NCBI GenBank assembly: GCA_946965045.2
Contig: OX337239.1
Location: 1,612,001 to 1,676,000 of the forward strand
Direction: 5' to 3'
DNA: 64,000 nt
From: Epithemia pelagica
Taxonomy: Eukaryota > Bacillariophyta > Bacillariophyceae > Surirellales > Surirellaceae
Shown: positions 31,442 to 45,596 of the stretch, piece after piece
Layout of the letters: each line of letters opens with the position of its first letter
How positions within the stretch are numbered: the first letter of the stretch is position 1
Notes under the pieces: model-generated
The model's input: only the letters and a program-made list of their open reading frames with translations
Database searches by the model: none
What the model was told of the DNA's origin: nothing
Position numbers and translations under genes: made by a program

Positions 31442-33688
31442 ATGACAAAAGTCACGAGGTATCAAAGAACAACAAGAAGCTGGTTTGGAGTGTTCTCGTT
31501 GTCATCCTTCTCCCCCTGCTTGTCGCGGACTTGGTTCCGAAGCAACAGCCACTCCTTTCCATCCACGTTCCAGAATAAACGCATTCTCCAACACCACTTC
31601 AAACATTGCCTGCCATTTCTTCCAACGGCTCTTTGGATAATCATTGCCACTCCCCACATCCGATCCAGTTGCGGCCACCAACGACACTTGCATCCATCCC
31701 TTATTTCAAGCGTCCACAACGGTGTTTCTTCTCATTCCTCATCATCATCATCGCCGCCGTCGTCGTCGTTATCATTTCCCTTGGTGAATTCTTCGTCGAC
31801 TTGTTCCGCAAGAAATCACAAAACACTCCAGAAAACCACCAGTACCAATACCGGTATCATGTCCTCCACTCCACTGTTGGATACAACAAAATTTGATGCC
31901 ATTGTGATTGGTAGCGGCTTGGCCGGAATGGCCACAGCGTTGACGATTGCGGATCGAGGAGGGTCCGTACTCATATTGGAAAAGGAGCCCACGATTGGTG
32001 GCAATTCACAAAAGGCCAGTTCTGGAATCAATGCCGCACCGCCTACAACAGCACCCCCAACGGACACGAACGTTGACATTGAAGATTCTACCGACTTGTT
32101 TTATCAGGATACGGTAACGTCCGCTGGTTCTACCTTGGCTCGTCCCGAGTTGATTGCCCGTTTGGTACAAGACAGTGCGGCCGCAGTGGACTGGTTGCAA
32201 ACACGAGTGGGAATGGACTTGTCGGCCACAACGCAATTGGGAGGCCATTCCGCCCGTCGGACACATCGACCCGCTTCGGCCACCACCATTGGACGGGACC
32301 TCGTACAAGGCTTGCAGCAGGCATTGCAAGAGTATTCTACCGATAACTCCAATATGGACCAGAGTTCCAATTCGCCATCACCACAACACCAACACCAACA
32401 CCAACACCAACAACCAAAGGGTAAGGTGACCATTTGGACCCGTTGTCAAGTCACAAATTTGCTGTGGCAGCAACAACAGGAAGATGAATCATCACAAGAC
32501 AGTGGCCGTGTGATTGGAGTGGAATGCATTCGCGACGAAGCGAGTAACGACGATAAGGATAACACGTCGGACAAACCACACCAAGAAAAGACGGCCACTC
32601 CACAACGACTGTATTGCAATCATCATTGTGGCCACGGGTGGTTTGCGGGAGGTCCTTCGTCCTCCTTTTTGAGCCAACATCGACCCGACTTGAAGGATTG
32701 GCCCACCACGGCAGGTGCCTTTTCCACCGGTGATGGCTTGACCTTGGGCATGGCCGTGGGAGGCTATTGCGTCGATATGGACCAAGTTCAAATTCACCCC
32801 ACCGCCTTTGTCGATCCAGTCCACCCACAGGCACGGAGCAAAATTTTGGCAGCCGAATTGTTGCGGGGAGTGGGAGGCCTCTTGCTCAATGCGGACGGAC
32901 AACGCTTTTGCAATGAATTGGGATCACGCCAGTATATTGTACAACAACAGTTACAGGAGTATTCCCATGATGACCCCAACAACCATGGCAACAACAAAAT
33001 CCCTGACCACACTACGTCCTCTTCCTCCTTGTCCACCACCACTGGTACGCTCCCGTCACCCTTTTACTTGGTCTTGACAGAAGCGGCCGCACAAGAAGCA
33101 CCGACTCATGTCAAGTTTTATACATTCAAGGGTTTGTTGACCAAAGTGCAAGGCCTACAAGCTTTGGCCGACTATCTGCAATTGCCCTCTGTATCCACGC
33201 TCCAACAAACCTTGGTCGAGTATCAAGAGGCTGCTGCTGCCGCAGAATCCACGGGACCCTCCTCCACTCCGACTGTACAAGATCCGTTTGGCAAGACGGT
33301 CTTTCGGGGAGTACCTACGGTTCGGCCCAACAACGACCAACACAATGATAGTCTCACGTTTTACGTTGGTCAAGTCACACCGGCCTTGCATTATTGCATG
33401 GATGGTTTGGCTATGGATGCTCAAGGTCGTGTGTTGCGACGACGACAACAACAACAACAACAACGTTCCTCCACGGACCAGCTGGACAAACCAAACTCCA
33501 ATTCACATGAGGATTCAGAATGGATTCCGGGATTGTATGCTGTGGGAGAAGTCACGGGAGGAGTCCATGGTGCCAATCGATTGGCCGGCAATTCCTTGTT
33601 GGAATGTACAGTCTTTGGTCGACTGGTGGGCCAATCTATTCCGATTCCCAATGCGGCCGATCCAAGCACACAAGAGGCAAGGTCCTAG
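31442..33688 (+). CDS. Soluble fumarate reductase, tandem paralogue
   Basis: The catalytic part starts at MSSTPLLD (31859). The frame is open upstream with ATGs at 31337 and 31442. From 31442 the 139-residue extension contains no Asp or Glu and many Arg, Ser and His, which suits a mitochondrial-type presequence, so that start is preferred (748 residues). Motifs match the fumarate reductase domain of the upstream fusion: [37 protein letters not shown] and GANRLAGN. It has no ERO1 or b5 domain. Low-complexity inserts (His-Gln, Gln and Ser runs) interrupt loops. Around 32615-32650 the conserved VILATGGF block of the paralogue is replaced by HCGHGWF because of two small compensating deletions. 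This block contacts FAD in the family, so activity is uncertain. It is probably a gene duplicate that stayed single-domain. Confidence 0.85.
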   Translation: MTKVTRYQRTTRSWFGVFSLSSFSPCLSRTWFRSNSHSFPSTFQNKRILQHHFKHCLPFLPTALWIIIATPHIRSSCGHQRHLHPSLISSVHNGVSSHSSSSSSPPSSSLSFPLVNSSSTCSARNHKTLQKTTSTNTGIMSSTPLLDTTKFDAIVIGSGLAGMATALTIADRGGSVLILEKEPTIGGNSQKASSGINAAPPTTAPPTDTNVDIEDSTDLFYQDTVTSAGSTLARPELIARLVQDSAAAVDWLQTRVGMDLSATTQLGGHSARRTHRPASATTIGRDLVQGLQQALQEYSTDNSNMDQSSNSPSPQHQHQHQHQQPKGKVTIWTRCQVTNLLWQQQQEDESSQDSGRVIGVECIRDEASNDDKDNTSDKPHQEKTATPQRLYCNHHCGHGWFAGGPSSSFLSQHRPDLKDWPTTAGAFSTGDGLTLGMAVGGYCVDMDQVQIHPTAFVDPVHPQARSKILAAELLRGVGGLLLNADGQRFCNELGSRQYIVQQQLQEYSHDDPNNHGNNKIPDHTTSSSSLSTTTGTLPSPFYLVLTEAAAQEAPTHVKFYTFKGLLTKVQGLQALADYLQLPSVSTLQQTLVEYQEAAAAAESTGPSSTPTVQDPFGKTVFRGVPTVRPNNDQHNDSLTFYVGQVTPALHYCMDGLAMDAQGRVLRRRQQQQQQRSSTDQLDKPNSNSHEDSEWIPGLYAVGEVTGGVHGANRLAGNSLLECTVFGRLVGQSIPIPNAADPSTQEARS

Positions 33689-34170
33689 ACATGAGAGCAA
33701 TTCTCCATTTCGAAAGTATGCTTTCATGAGTGGAGTTTCTTGTTTTGCTACGGCATGTCCAGTGCAAAACCCTAGGAGTAGTATGGGACACATGCATTTC
33801 TTTACCGGCACAATCTATCACCACCACCAGTTTTGCTAGAGAAGAAACTTTCATTTTCATCAACGGGCTTCAATTGTAAATAGACAACTTGTCTATCCCC
33901 GTTTTTGTGACGGGATAGGAGTGGGTGCCTTGGTCATGGTTATTTTGGAGTATTATGTTTGTGGTTGGGGTATGCATAGTCTATGTACTCCTAAGGTTAA
34001 GCCGCATCCTCTTTTTACGACGATGACCCATGAGCGACTAAAATGGATGAGCACAAAGAGGGAACCAAGTGCGACTGAATGGAACCGCCTGTCTTCGTCG
34101 GTTGCTAAAAAATGAGTCCATCTTTCCATCCAACAACTCATTGAATAAGTTCTATCTGTTGCCGACGGCA
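33689..34170. other. Intergenic region
   Basis: It holds the 3' flank of the fumarate reductase and the promoter of the ALKBH8-like gene. Copies of the octamer TACTCCTA occur at 33773-33780 (complement) and 33986-33993. The ALKBH8 frame is open from 34069 through a GTG but has no ATG before 34171. Confidence 0.4.
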
Positions 34171-37827
<3,657 letters not shown>

Positions 37828-38083
37828 CACAGCGCATGTCTTTGGCGTCCCGAAAGGACTGGATTGGAAACTTCGTAACGAATACGGATTATATGGTCTT
37901 GCTGGTGGAGGTGGTGACCTTGTTTCATGATCAAGGAGAGAGTTATCTATTGTATGTAGTCTTTATGTAATCTAAAACGGGGTGTGTGTCGGGCGAGACG
38001 TGCCAAGTGTCACAACGTCCATAGCAGTAGCGGTTTTGTGTGAAGAGTGGTGTCGACCATGGGTCTTGTGGTTGTGGTGGTGG

Positions 38084-39772
38084 TTAGACGGTGGGTCGGT
38101 GACTGTCCTCCAGTTCGGGTTGTGGGACAACACCAAGGGAAGGTTGCAGCAAGAGAGATACTTCGTCTTCGTCTTCCTCTGGGTGTTCCATGGTTGTTAC
38201 TGTCAGTTCCGTTTCGGAGGTCAAAAACAAGTGGGAGTCCAAAGGAGTGCTTGTTTCTTCATTTGTGTTCTTGTTGGTTTGTGTTATTTTGAGCACAGAT
38301 GGAGGAGACGGTGGTGCGGACGACGACGATGGCATGAGTTGAGCGGCCCATTTGGCTACCAACGGTCTCAAGACGGGAGATCGAGACGCACTCCGACCAT
38401 CGATGGACTCTTTGCCAGATTTCGTGGTCTTACTACTGTGTGTGTTGGACGCTACGGTGCAATTTGCTTCATCCTTACGGTTGTCCTCTCCCTTGTTATT
38501 AGTGTCGTTGGTACCTTCCAGTTGCAAATGGTTGGGTGGAACTGTGGCATCGGTCAGGGTCACCTCGTGAGGTGGAGATAGAGAAGACGGCGATGGAGAT
38601 TCGTCCTTTTTGTGTGAGGTAGTTTCCGTAGCCGTTGTCATCGTTGTTGTGGGGTCCAACGACTTGATAGCTTTGGGTGATTCCTGTTGCGATGTTGTTG
38701 TTGTTGTTGTGGTGGTGGTGGGATGGGGGGATGGATGATGAATTTGATGGGGCCAAATAAAGCCCAAAATCTTATCCTCCTGTTTGGTAGTAGGGTTCTT
38801 TTTGGTCGAAGTCGTTTCATCATGTGAAACATGCACCGAGACCTCGTTGGGAGTAGTCGAAGTACTTTCGGGTTCTTTTGGTGCTGGTTGTTGTTTGTGT
38901 TGTGGATCTTGTGGTTGTTGTTCTGGTTCCTTTTTGGTTTCACTAAAAGAGGATTCCACGACGTCCTTTGGATGATGGGGTTTGGAAGATTTGGAAGGCC
39001 ACATGAAACCAAGAATCTTATCGTCTTGTTTGTGTACTGCCTTTTGTTTCGGATGGCTCGTGTGACTGTGAGTGGATGCCACTTCATTCCGACTGTCGTC
39101 ATCCGTTGTGGTAGCAACACTTTGATCTTTGGAGGGCAATCGATGACGATGATGCGAGTCGTGATGATAAGACGAATGGAGGGCATGCGGGTCCGTAGAT
39201 GTCGTTGTTGTGGAATGATCTGCCGTAGGATTGGATTTGGTGGGTTTGGAGGGATTCTTTTTGGGCGACAACATGCCTTCGAGAAACTTGCCCGCCAATT
39301 TGGGAAAGCCTTCTCCTGCCGATCGAGCAAAATCTTCTTGTGTTTTGGCCATGGTATCCGACATGATTTGCATCGTTTCATTCAAATCCGGTTGTTTGAC
39401 AAATTGGTTCATGCCCTGTACCATGATTTCTGCCCCCGCTTGTTGGACGGCCGGATGCGACAAGACTGCAGCGGTAAAACTTGCACACAATTCCACCAGG
39501 CCAGCCAGTATTGCGGCCAGCAATTCCGAAAGGTATCGGCCGACCATTGCCACCAAACTGTTGCCGCCATTGGGCTGTGTTGGATCCTTTTGAGTCGTCG
39601 GAGACAAGGACGAATCTTTTGTCGTCATCGTCAAGGAACCACCACTCACAGTTGTATCATCACTCTCCGTCATGGTTGCTGGAGGGTTGCCGCTTTTGCT
39701 GTTATTGGGAGACGTGCTACTCATCATCCTGGGGAACAAGAAGAACTCACCCAGAATTCGTGGTTGTTGCAT
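38084..39772 (-). CDS. Low-complexity protein with duplicated KILGFxWP motif
   Basis: A 562-residue protein; ATG 39772 is the first in frame, and ATG 39727/39724 are alternatives. Residues about 60-170 form the only well-ordered part: an amphipathic and hydrophobic block VGRYLSELLAAILAGLVEL followed by HPAVQQAGAEIMVQGMNQF and GFPKLAGKFLEGML. The rest is rich in His, Thr, Ser, Lys and Pro. A short motif occurs twice, KQDDKILGFMWP and KQEDKILGFIWP, with similar spacing to Lys/Pro-rich linkers. I do not recognise the family. The paired motif suggests a short linear binding element. No signal peptide is evident, and the hydrophobic block may associate with membranes. Confidence 0.65.
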   Translation of the reverse strand: MQQPRILGEFFLFPRMMSSTSPNNSKSGNPPATMTESDDTTVSGGSLTMTTKDSSLSPTTQKDPTQPNGGNSLVAMVGRYLSELLAAILAGLVELCASFTAAVLSHPAVQQAGAEIMVQGMNQFVKQPDLNETMQIMSDTMAKTQEDFARSAGEGFPKLAGKFLEGMLSPKKNPSKPTKSNPTADHSTTTTSTDPHALHSSYHHDSHHRHRLPSKDQSVATTTDDDSRNEVASTHSHTSHPKQKAVHKQDDKILGFMWPSKSSKPHHPKDVVESSFSETKKEPEQQPQDPQHKQQPAPKEPESTSTTPNEVSVHVSHDETTSTKKNPTTKQEDKILGFIWPHQIHHPSPHPTTTTTTTTTSQQESPKAIKSLDPTTTMTTATETTSHKKDESPSPSSLSPPHEVTLTDATVPPNHLQLEGTNDTNNKGEDNRKDEANCTVASNTHSSKTTKSGKESIDGRSASRSPVLRPLVAKWAAQLMPSSSSAPPSPPSVLKITQTNKNTNEETSTPLDSHLFLTSETELTVTTMEHPEEDEDEVSLLLQPSLGVVPQPELEDSHRPTV

Positions 39773-40488
39773 CCTCTCTCGTCCTCTCAATCCGTTTGGT
39801 TCTTCTCCCTTGGAGAAGAAAAAAAGTAGCGAGACTGAAAAAGTGTCAGGAGTCCTGACACTTTTTCAGTCTCGCTGGTCAGGAGAGACAGAGGGCACTC
39901 GCAAAAAAACTCGAGACTGCGGAGAGATGGAACGTTGGATACTATAGGGCCAAACAGTACTAGGTCGCTCCAACCATCGTGCGCGGTCGAACATCCAGCG
40001 CATCGCGCACGGAACCAGGTGCACGTCTTTTGTCATTACAGTCCTCAGACACGTTGCACGAGTCATGCGACCAAAATAACAAACAATAACGTCACCGCGC
40101 GACGGAGTATCCACGCGGAGGGAATCGTGTGGTAGAAAAAACGCTATGTGTCCGCAGTCTAGGGCAATGGTCTGTATCTAAACAACAACAATGACGACGA
40201 CGTTTGCGGCCAAGATACTCCTAGCTACTCCAGCGTGAGATGAACACGCCACAATCGGAACGAAGGTGACAAAAATGGGAGTAGAGACCCACGAACCGTG
40301 TGTCTTGTCTCAGTGGACAATGTCCTGTTTTCCAGTCCATCTCGCCTAGCCAATGAATCTCCTGCGAGAAAGAAACTGGGAGAAGGGCGAACATGACTAC
40401 CACTAATCATGGTGCGGGAGTACTCATTTCAACCCAAACATAAAAACCGCGGAAAGGAGTCACACAGGTGTTCTAGGTAGATAGTTTT
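39773..40488. other. Intergenic region
   Basis: It contains the 49-nt palindrome at 39828-39876 and a TACTCCTA copy at 40216-40223. No gene is supported. Confidence 0.4.
39828..39876. repeat. Perfect 49-nt palindrome
   Basis: Two 24-nt arms (39828-39851 and 39853-39876) are exact reverse complements around a single G. The palindrome starts 56 bp upstream of the ATG at 39772, so it probably lies in the 5' leader or core promoter of the minus-strand gene. Confidence 0.95.
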
Positions 40489-43400
40489 CTATAGCTCATC
40501 GTCCGTTTCCTTGTCTTCCGTAGATTCTTCGGTACTGCTAGGTTCCCCGTCTTCGGTGGTGTTGGTGGCGTTTTCGGCATTGGTGGCATTTTCCGCGTTG
40601 GTGGTATTGGCATCCTCTTCGGTGGTCGTCGTTGTTGTTGTTTTGGCTGGTTTCGGTTTGGGCTTTTTACTCAAGCGCAACAGTAACGACTCCAAAGGTT
40701 TCAGTTTCTCGGCCAACTCAGTACTGAGATAGGCAGGATCTTCGTGGGCAGCCTTGGAACTTTGGGCTTCCTCCAACTCGGTCATATTCCCTCGAACCGT
40801 ATCAATGCGGTCCGTCACCTTTTGACGTTCTTCGTCCGTGATATGGGGCATGGTCGTCGTCCATTTTTCCAACAGTTCCTCCGCTTGGTTCAAGCGTTGT
40901 TCCACTGTTTTCACCATTTCCGGTCGTGCCGTCTTTTCCCGTTGTCGTAACAAAATCTTTTCAAAAGGCTCGGACAATTCCAAAAACTTGTCTTCCAAGG
41001 TCGCCAAGTCGGCCGTGTAACCATCCTCTTCCAACCAGAGTTCCGTTTCGGAGGCAACCGTTTGGCAGGCCTCACGTTGCTTGTCCGTGGAGACGGTGGA
41101 AAGTTCCTCTTCGTCGTCAATCAACTTGTTCTTGACCATAAACATGTAACTCTCCACCTTGTTCTTGGCTTCTTCTAACATTATTCGCTCCTTGTCTGCC
41201 TTATCCATGGCCTCAAGTTTGGCTTGGGACGCGGCCATGAGAGATTCCCAATGCGGTTGAACCTTGCCCTCGTAATAGGTATTCACCTTGAGACTACGCT
41301 TGAGCAATCGCTTCTTTTCCTGTGGGACAAAGGCAGGTCCATGACGAGGATGCACACCAAACAACTATAGGTGAGCTCTGTATGATAAGTACATGGGACA
41401 CGACAACCAAAAACATGAACAACCAAACTCTTCACTTTTACAACGTACCTTCTCCACTTTGATCGTCTTCTTTTTCTTTTTCTTTTTCTCGGGGATAGCC
41501 TCTTCCGTACTATTGCCAGCCTCAGTCTCATTGGCATCCGTCTCGTTTGACTCAGTTTCGGATTCCTCGGATTCCTCCTTGTCCGCAGTCTCGTCCTTGG
41601 CATCTTCTGTTGTTTCTGACGACTCTGTCTCGGTAGCATTGTCGTCCTTATCTTCTTCTTCGTCGTCCACCTCCACTTCTTCTTCCACGGTGTACGTCTC
41701 TTCCATGCTGGCCTCGGCCTTGACCAAGGACGTAATGCCGGAAGCAGACAACTCAAATTGCAAAGAGACCTTTGGTTTGCTTTCCAATCCTCGTTCTTGC
41801 ATCTCCTTGGAGAATTCTTCCACGCCACTGATTTCAAATCGTTCCAACGACAAATCAGATCCCGGCGCATGCAATTCCGACTCGACATAGTCCAACGAAC
41901 AGTGGACATCTTGGTCATGCGTAAAGGCAATCGTCTTTTTCACGCCCATCTTACTATTGGCCTTGAACAAGGTGGCCTTCTTGTTCCACACTTCGTCCTC
42001 ACCTTCCTTCTTGGCTGGTTCGGTATAGGGTTGGAATTTGCGGTCCCATCCCGTCGCTTCCGTTTCGTCTTTTGTTTCCTCCGTGGCAATGGACGGTCCG
42101 AGATTGTGCAGGGTAATTTGTTGTGCCAGTGGGGCAATATCCGTCATGCCGACATGGCGAACCCGAAAGGCGGTACTCACATTGGCACCCGCAAAGGCGG
42201 CACCCAACGCCATGGATTCATCCGCATTCATGTGCAATCCCAATTCCACTGGTTCCAGGGCTGCCGCCAATTTGGTTTGAACCGAAGGAACACGCATGCC
42301 TCCGCCCAACAATTCGACACCGGTCAAATTGGAGGTGGTCATTTCGGCCATTTCCAAGGCACGCAAGACAGGTTGTACCGCTCGTTCGAGCAAGGGTGCC
42401 GTCATGGTTTCCAAATCGTCCCGCGTCAAGGTGAATTTCAACGACACATCGTCGTGCAAGGCATCGAGTTGTATGGGATATTCATTGTTGGCCGAGAGAA
42501 CATGTTTGGCCTTGTTGGCCGCCAACCGTAACTTGGTCATGGGACGTTGAACCTGGCGAATATCTTTGGAGTCATCACCAGTCTTTTCTCTCCATACTTT
42601 GTTGAATTTGTCCGCCATAAAGTCGACCAAGAACTTATCCCATTCGAGGCCACCCAGTGTCGTATCAAACGCCTTGGCCAAGACTTGGAGAGCCGGTGTT
42701 GGTTTGGGTTTGGCAAAGCCCGATTTATGGTCGTACGAAAAGAATTTGACAATCGACACCTGCAAGGACGACGCTCCCATGTTGTAAAAGAGAATGACTT
42801 GTTCTTCGTCAAAGTTCTTGTCCGTCGCATAATGCAAGGCGGCCGCCGTGACTTCATCAATCAATCCCAATACATTCAAATTGGCCAACTTGGCGGCATC
42901 GAGCAAGGCCCGTCGTTCCACCTGTGTGTAAAAGGAGGGGACGGTCAAGACCAGGTCCGTGGGGGGAGGAATGACCGACCCTGCCTCCTTGGCATACTCT
43001 ACACTAATGTCCACGGCATGATACAACACCATGGCCACCAACTCCTCCGGCGTAAACTCTCCCGCTTTGGGTACCGTCAAGGTCAATCCCTTGCGGGTTT
43101 CATTGTAAGTTCCCTGCACTGGAAAGTGACGATCCACCATTGCCTAAAGAGATGGGGTCAAAACACACAAGGACAAGAAACCAATACGAGAAATGTGCTT
43201 AGATGATGAGAAAAAGCGTCCACAAGGCTGTCACAGAAATGCCATGTCAAGGACATCCAGTCCACTCTCCGCTTTGCCGAACAAGTCTCCTCCCGTCGGC
43301 CATGGCCGGCAGTCATTCGTTTCTGTCTTACCTGCACACTGGGATGCGATTCGGCTCGTCCCAACAGTTCGGCCATACTGGTGGGTGTCAAATGCGCTTT

Positions 43401-43655
43401 GCGCTGCAACAATCCGTTGGCATCGGCACCAAAGAATCGCTGTTTTTGATCAAACAAGACCATTTGTTCCGTTTTGCGTTTGGAATGCAAATTGGTGACA
43501 ATCACCAAGGGACTGCCCGATCGCACCAATGCTACCTTCATGTACATGGCACCCAAATCGACTCCCAATACCGATCGGCCATTCACCGACACGGGAAACA
43601 ACACACAAATGCAACCCAGCAACACTAGCAAGAGAGTTGTTCGTGTGCAGGTCAT
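40489..43655 (-). CDS. HYOU1: GRP170/HYOU1-type ER Hsp70 chaperone, three exons
   Basis: Exons are 43655-43332, 43143-41449 and 41364-40489, giving 964 residues; the introns are 188 and 84 bp with GTAAGA..TAG and GTACGT..TAG ends and phase 0 joins. MTCTRTTLLLVLLGCICVLF at the N-terminus is a signal peptide; an upstream in-frame ATG at 43736 would bury it. The ATPase domain begins VLGVDLGAMYMKVALV and includes LTVPSFYTQVERRALLDAA, LIDEVTAAALHY and VELLGGGMRVPSVQ, as in Hsp110/GRP170. An acidic, Lys-rich insert (around 500-565) interrupts the substrate-binding region, and the C-terminal helical domain follows. The C-terminus ends DDEL, a KDEL-type ER retention signal. GRP170 acts as nucleotide exchange factor and holdase for BiP. 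Its location two genes from the ERO1 fusion is notable but not evidence of linkage. Confidence 0.92.
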
Positions 43656-44136
43656 GGTGGTGCAACCACCTTTGGTTTTCGAGCTCTGGCCTGAGCGATT
43701 ACCAGGGGCAGATGATGGAGCAAACAAGTCCTTCATTTTGTGTACAGTCTCTTTCCAATCTTCTTTGTTCAAATGCAACCAAAGCTATTAACAAACTTTT
43801 CTCTTCGTTGTATCTGTTGGTCCACCGTTTGTGCAAGAGCGTCTTTCCCCGATGATTGGGTTGGGACCGCGCTGTGTGGTCTCTTTTGCGATGACGAGAA
43901 TGACGGATGCACTACGGATCGAGCACAAGGCGCAAAAGTGTTGTGTGTTTCCCAATTGCCACGTGGGAATCCTGTGTGCCGTACGTACCGACGTAACAGG
44001 TCATGAGCCTTACCAAAAGCGACCCAAAAGTAGACGACCCAAAAATGCGATCGCCTGGAAGACTCCCATTGCGGTTCCATTTTTTGCAACATCCGCCAAA
44101 CCCTACCAGAGCTTTGGAGTCGACTTGATTGATGCA
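43656..44136. other. Divergent promoter region
   Basis: It separates GRP170 from the ABM-domain gene. The ABM gene's frame is open here from a GTG at 43831 with an ATG at 43852, so its N-terminus could begin inside this interval. Confidence 0.4.
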
Positions 44137-45267
44137 ATGGTAGTTCCCACGTTGGATCGCCGGAGTCGGACCACCTGTGATGGAGGGTTACGAAGAGAGG
44201 TCCAAAAATGTCTCTTGCTATTATCGGTTCCGTTGCTCTTTGGTCTACTGCTGGAAGGGTCGGGATGGTGGTGGTGTTGGGATCACAGCATGGAAATTCT
44301 TGTCGACAGTGGTCGTGGGTTTTGCAACCATCCAGGAGGTTGGTTTCCCAAATCTTCTTCTTCTGCTTCTTCGTATTCGATAGTGCGATACAAGCCATCC
44401 ACCGCAACCACTGTGGCTCGCCAGAACAGCAACCAGACGACACAGCGACCGTTGTCGGGTGCCTTTTCCTTGTTGGTCACGTTGGAGTTTACAAAACTGG
44501 AATGGAAGGACCAGTTTTTACAAGAGATTGTTCCTGTAGCCAATTATGTGCATTCCAACGAACCTCAGACCTTGTGTTACCAAGTACTGCATCCACAGCT
44601 CACAAGCATGACCCAAAAACCTTCCCTCCCCACAACAACCAGCCGCAGCAGCAGGACGCTGATAACCGCCACTACAGCATTGGTATGGGAACGATACCAA
44701 GACAAACAAGAGGCCTATTTGACAATTCACAAGTCCTCTCGTCCCTTTGCCACATTTCGAACCAAACTACAAGAAATGGCCAATCAACAGCGAGTCCAGA
44801 TTTCCGGACATTCCTACAGGGATCTTCTTGTTGCAACGCACAACCAGGACGTCTTGGAGTCTCAAGACGCAGTACCCTATCCAACTACCATCATGACACA
44901 AATGACAGAAATCCATTGTGTGAACGAGACAATGAAACGTAATATCGTCGTTCCCGAATTAATAGACCTCATGGAAACCCATCTGCGAATCAGCCTGAAT
45001 ACAAGTCGACAAAAGAGGAGAAGGACGACGACAAGAACCATACAAACCGTGTCGCTGCAAGTTCTAGAATCCGATCAAGATCCAACGCGTCTTTTAGTCG
45101 TTCACCGATACCGTTGTTCCATGAAAGAGACCACGGAACCCATTGCGATTCCACAACTATTCGATGATTGGTTGAAAAATCTTGTGCATCGAAAGACCAT
45201 TTGGCTTCAAACCATTTGGTATATTGACACGAGTGTAGGATTTGTAGACAGATCCATTCCTACTTGA
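44137..45267 (+). CDS. Membrane-anchored ABM (dimeric alpha/beta barrel) domain protein
   Basis: From ATG 44137 the protein has 376 residues; an ATG at 43852 would add 95. One hydrophobic segment follows the start (KCLLLLSVPLLFGLLLEGSG), consistent with a signal anchor. The next region, SGAFSLLVTLEFTKLEWKDQFLQE and later ERYQDKQEAYLTIHKSS...FATFRTK, matches the antibiotic biosynthesis monooxygenase fold in order and spacing. ABM proteins bind small substrates in dimeric barrels and many act without a cofactor. The C-terminal 150 residues show a possible second, weaker barrel-like half (QTVSLQVLESDQDPTRLLVVHRY). The substrate is unknown. Confidence 0.65.
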   Translation: MVVPTLDRRSRTTCDGGLRREVQKCLLLLSVPLLFGLLLEGSGWWWCWDHSMEILVDSGRGFCNHPGGWFPKSSSSASSYSIVRYKPSTATTVARQNSNQTTQRPLSGAFSLLVTLEFTKLEWKDQFLQEIVPVANYVHSNEPQTLCYQVLHPQLTSMTQKPSLPTTTSRSSRTLITATTALVWERYQDKQEAYLTIHKSSRPFATFRTKLQEMANQQRVQISGHSYRDLLVATHNQDVLESQDAVPYPTTIMTQMTEIHCVNETMKRNIVVPELIDLMETHLRISLNTSRQKRRRTTTRTIQTVSLQVLESDQDPTRLLVVHRYRCSMKETTEPIAIPQLFDDWLKNLVHRKTIWLQTIWYIDTSVGFVDRSIPT

Positions 45268-45596
45268 TCTCACTCGTTTGGGTTGGCAGCAGACATGAAC
45301 GATGAAGAGAACGAGTAGGTAGCAAGTTGCGAACGACAAACAAACAAGCACGTCGAGGCAGCTGACCAGAAACCAGAGAGCTATCTACAACGCGACAGAC
45401 AGAACCGAGGAGGTTTTGTTCCACCACAACAGTGTTCACTCACAAATATTGTGGAATTCAGCTTGATCAATTGGAGACTCATTGGGTTTCATGCGTCCAA
45501 TCTTCGCTACCAATCGCTCGCATGATCAAACTCTTAATAAATAAATATGAATAAATCTAGAAGTTGATTACAAGTTTCTCTAGGGCGTGGTGGCGC
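45268..45596. other. Convergent intergenic region
   Basis: Short AT-rich 3' flank shared by the ABM gene and the two-exon gene. Nothing else is seen. Confidence 0.4.

Noticed and set aside
39733-39754. A 22-nt GTGAGT...CCCCAG segment near the start of the low-complexity gene
   Set aside because: It has splice-like ends, but 22 nt is too short for a spliceosomal intron and the frame is open through it.
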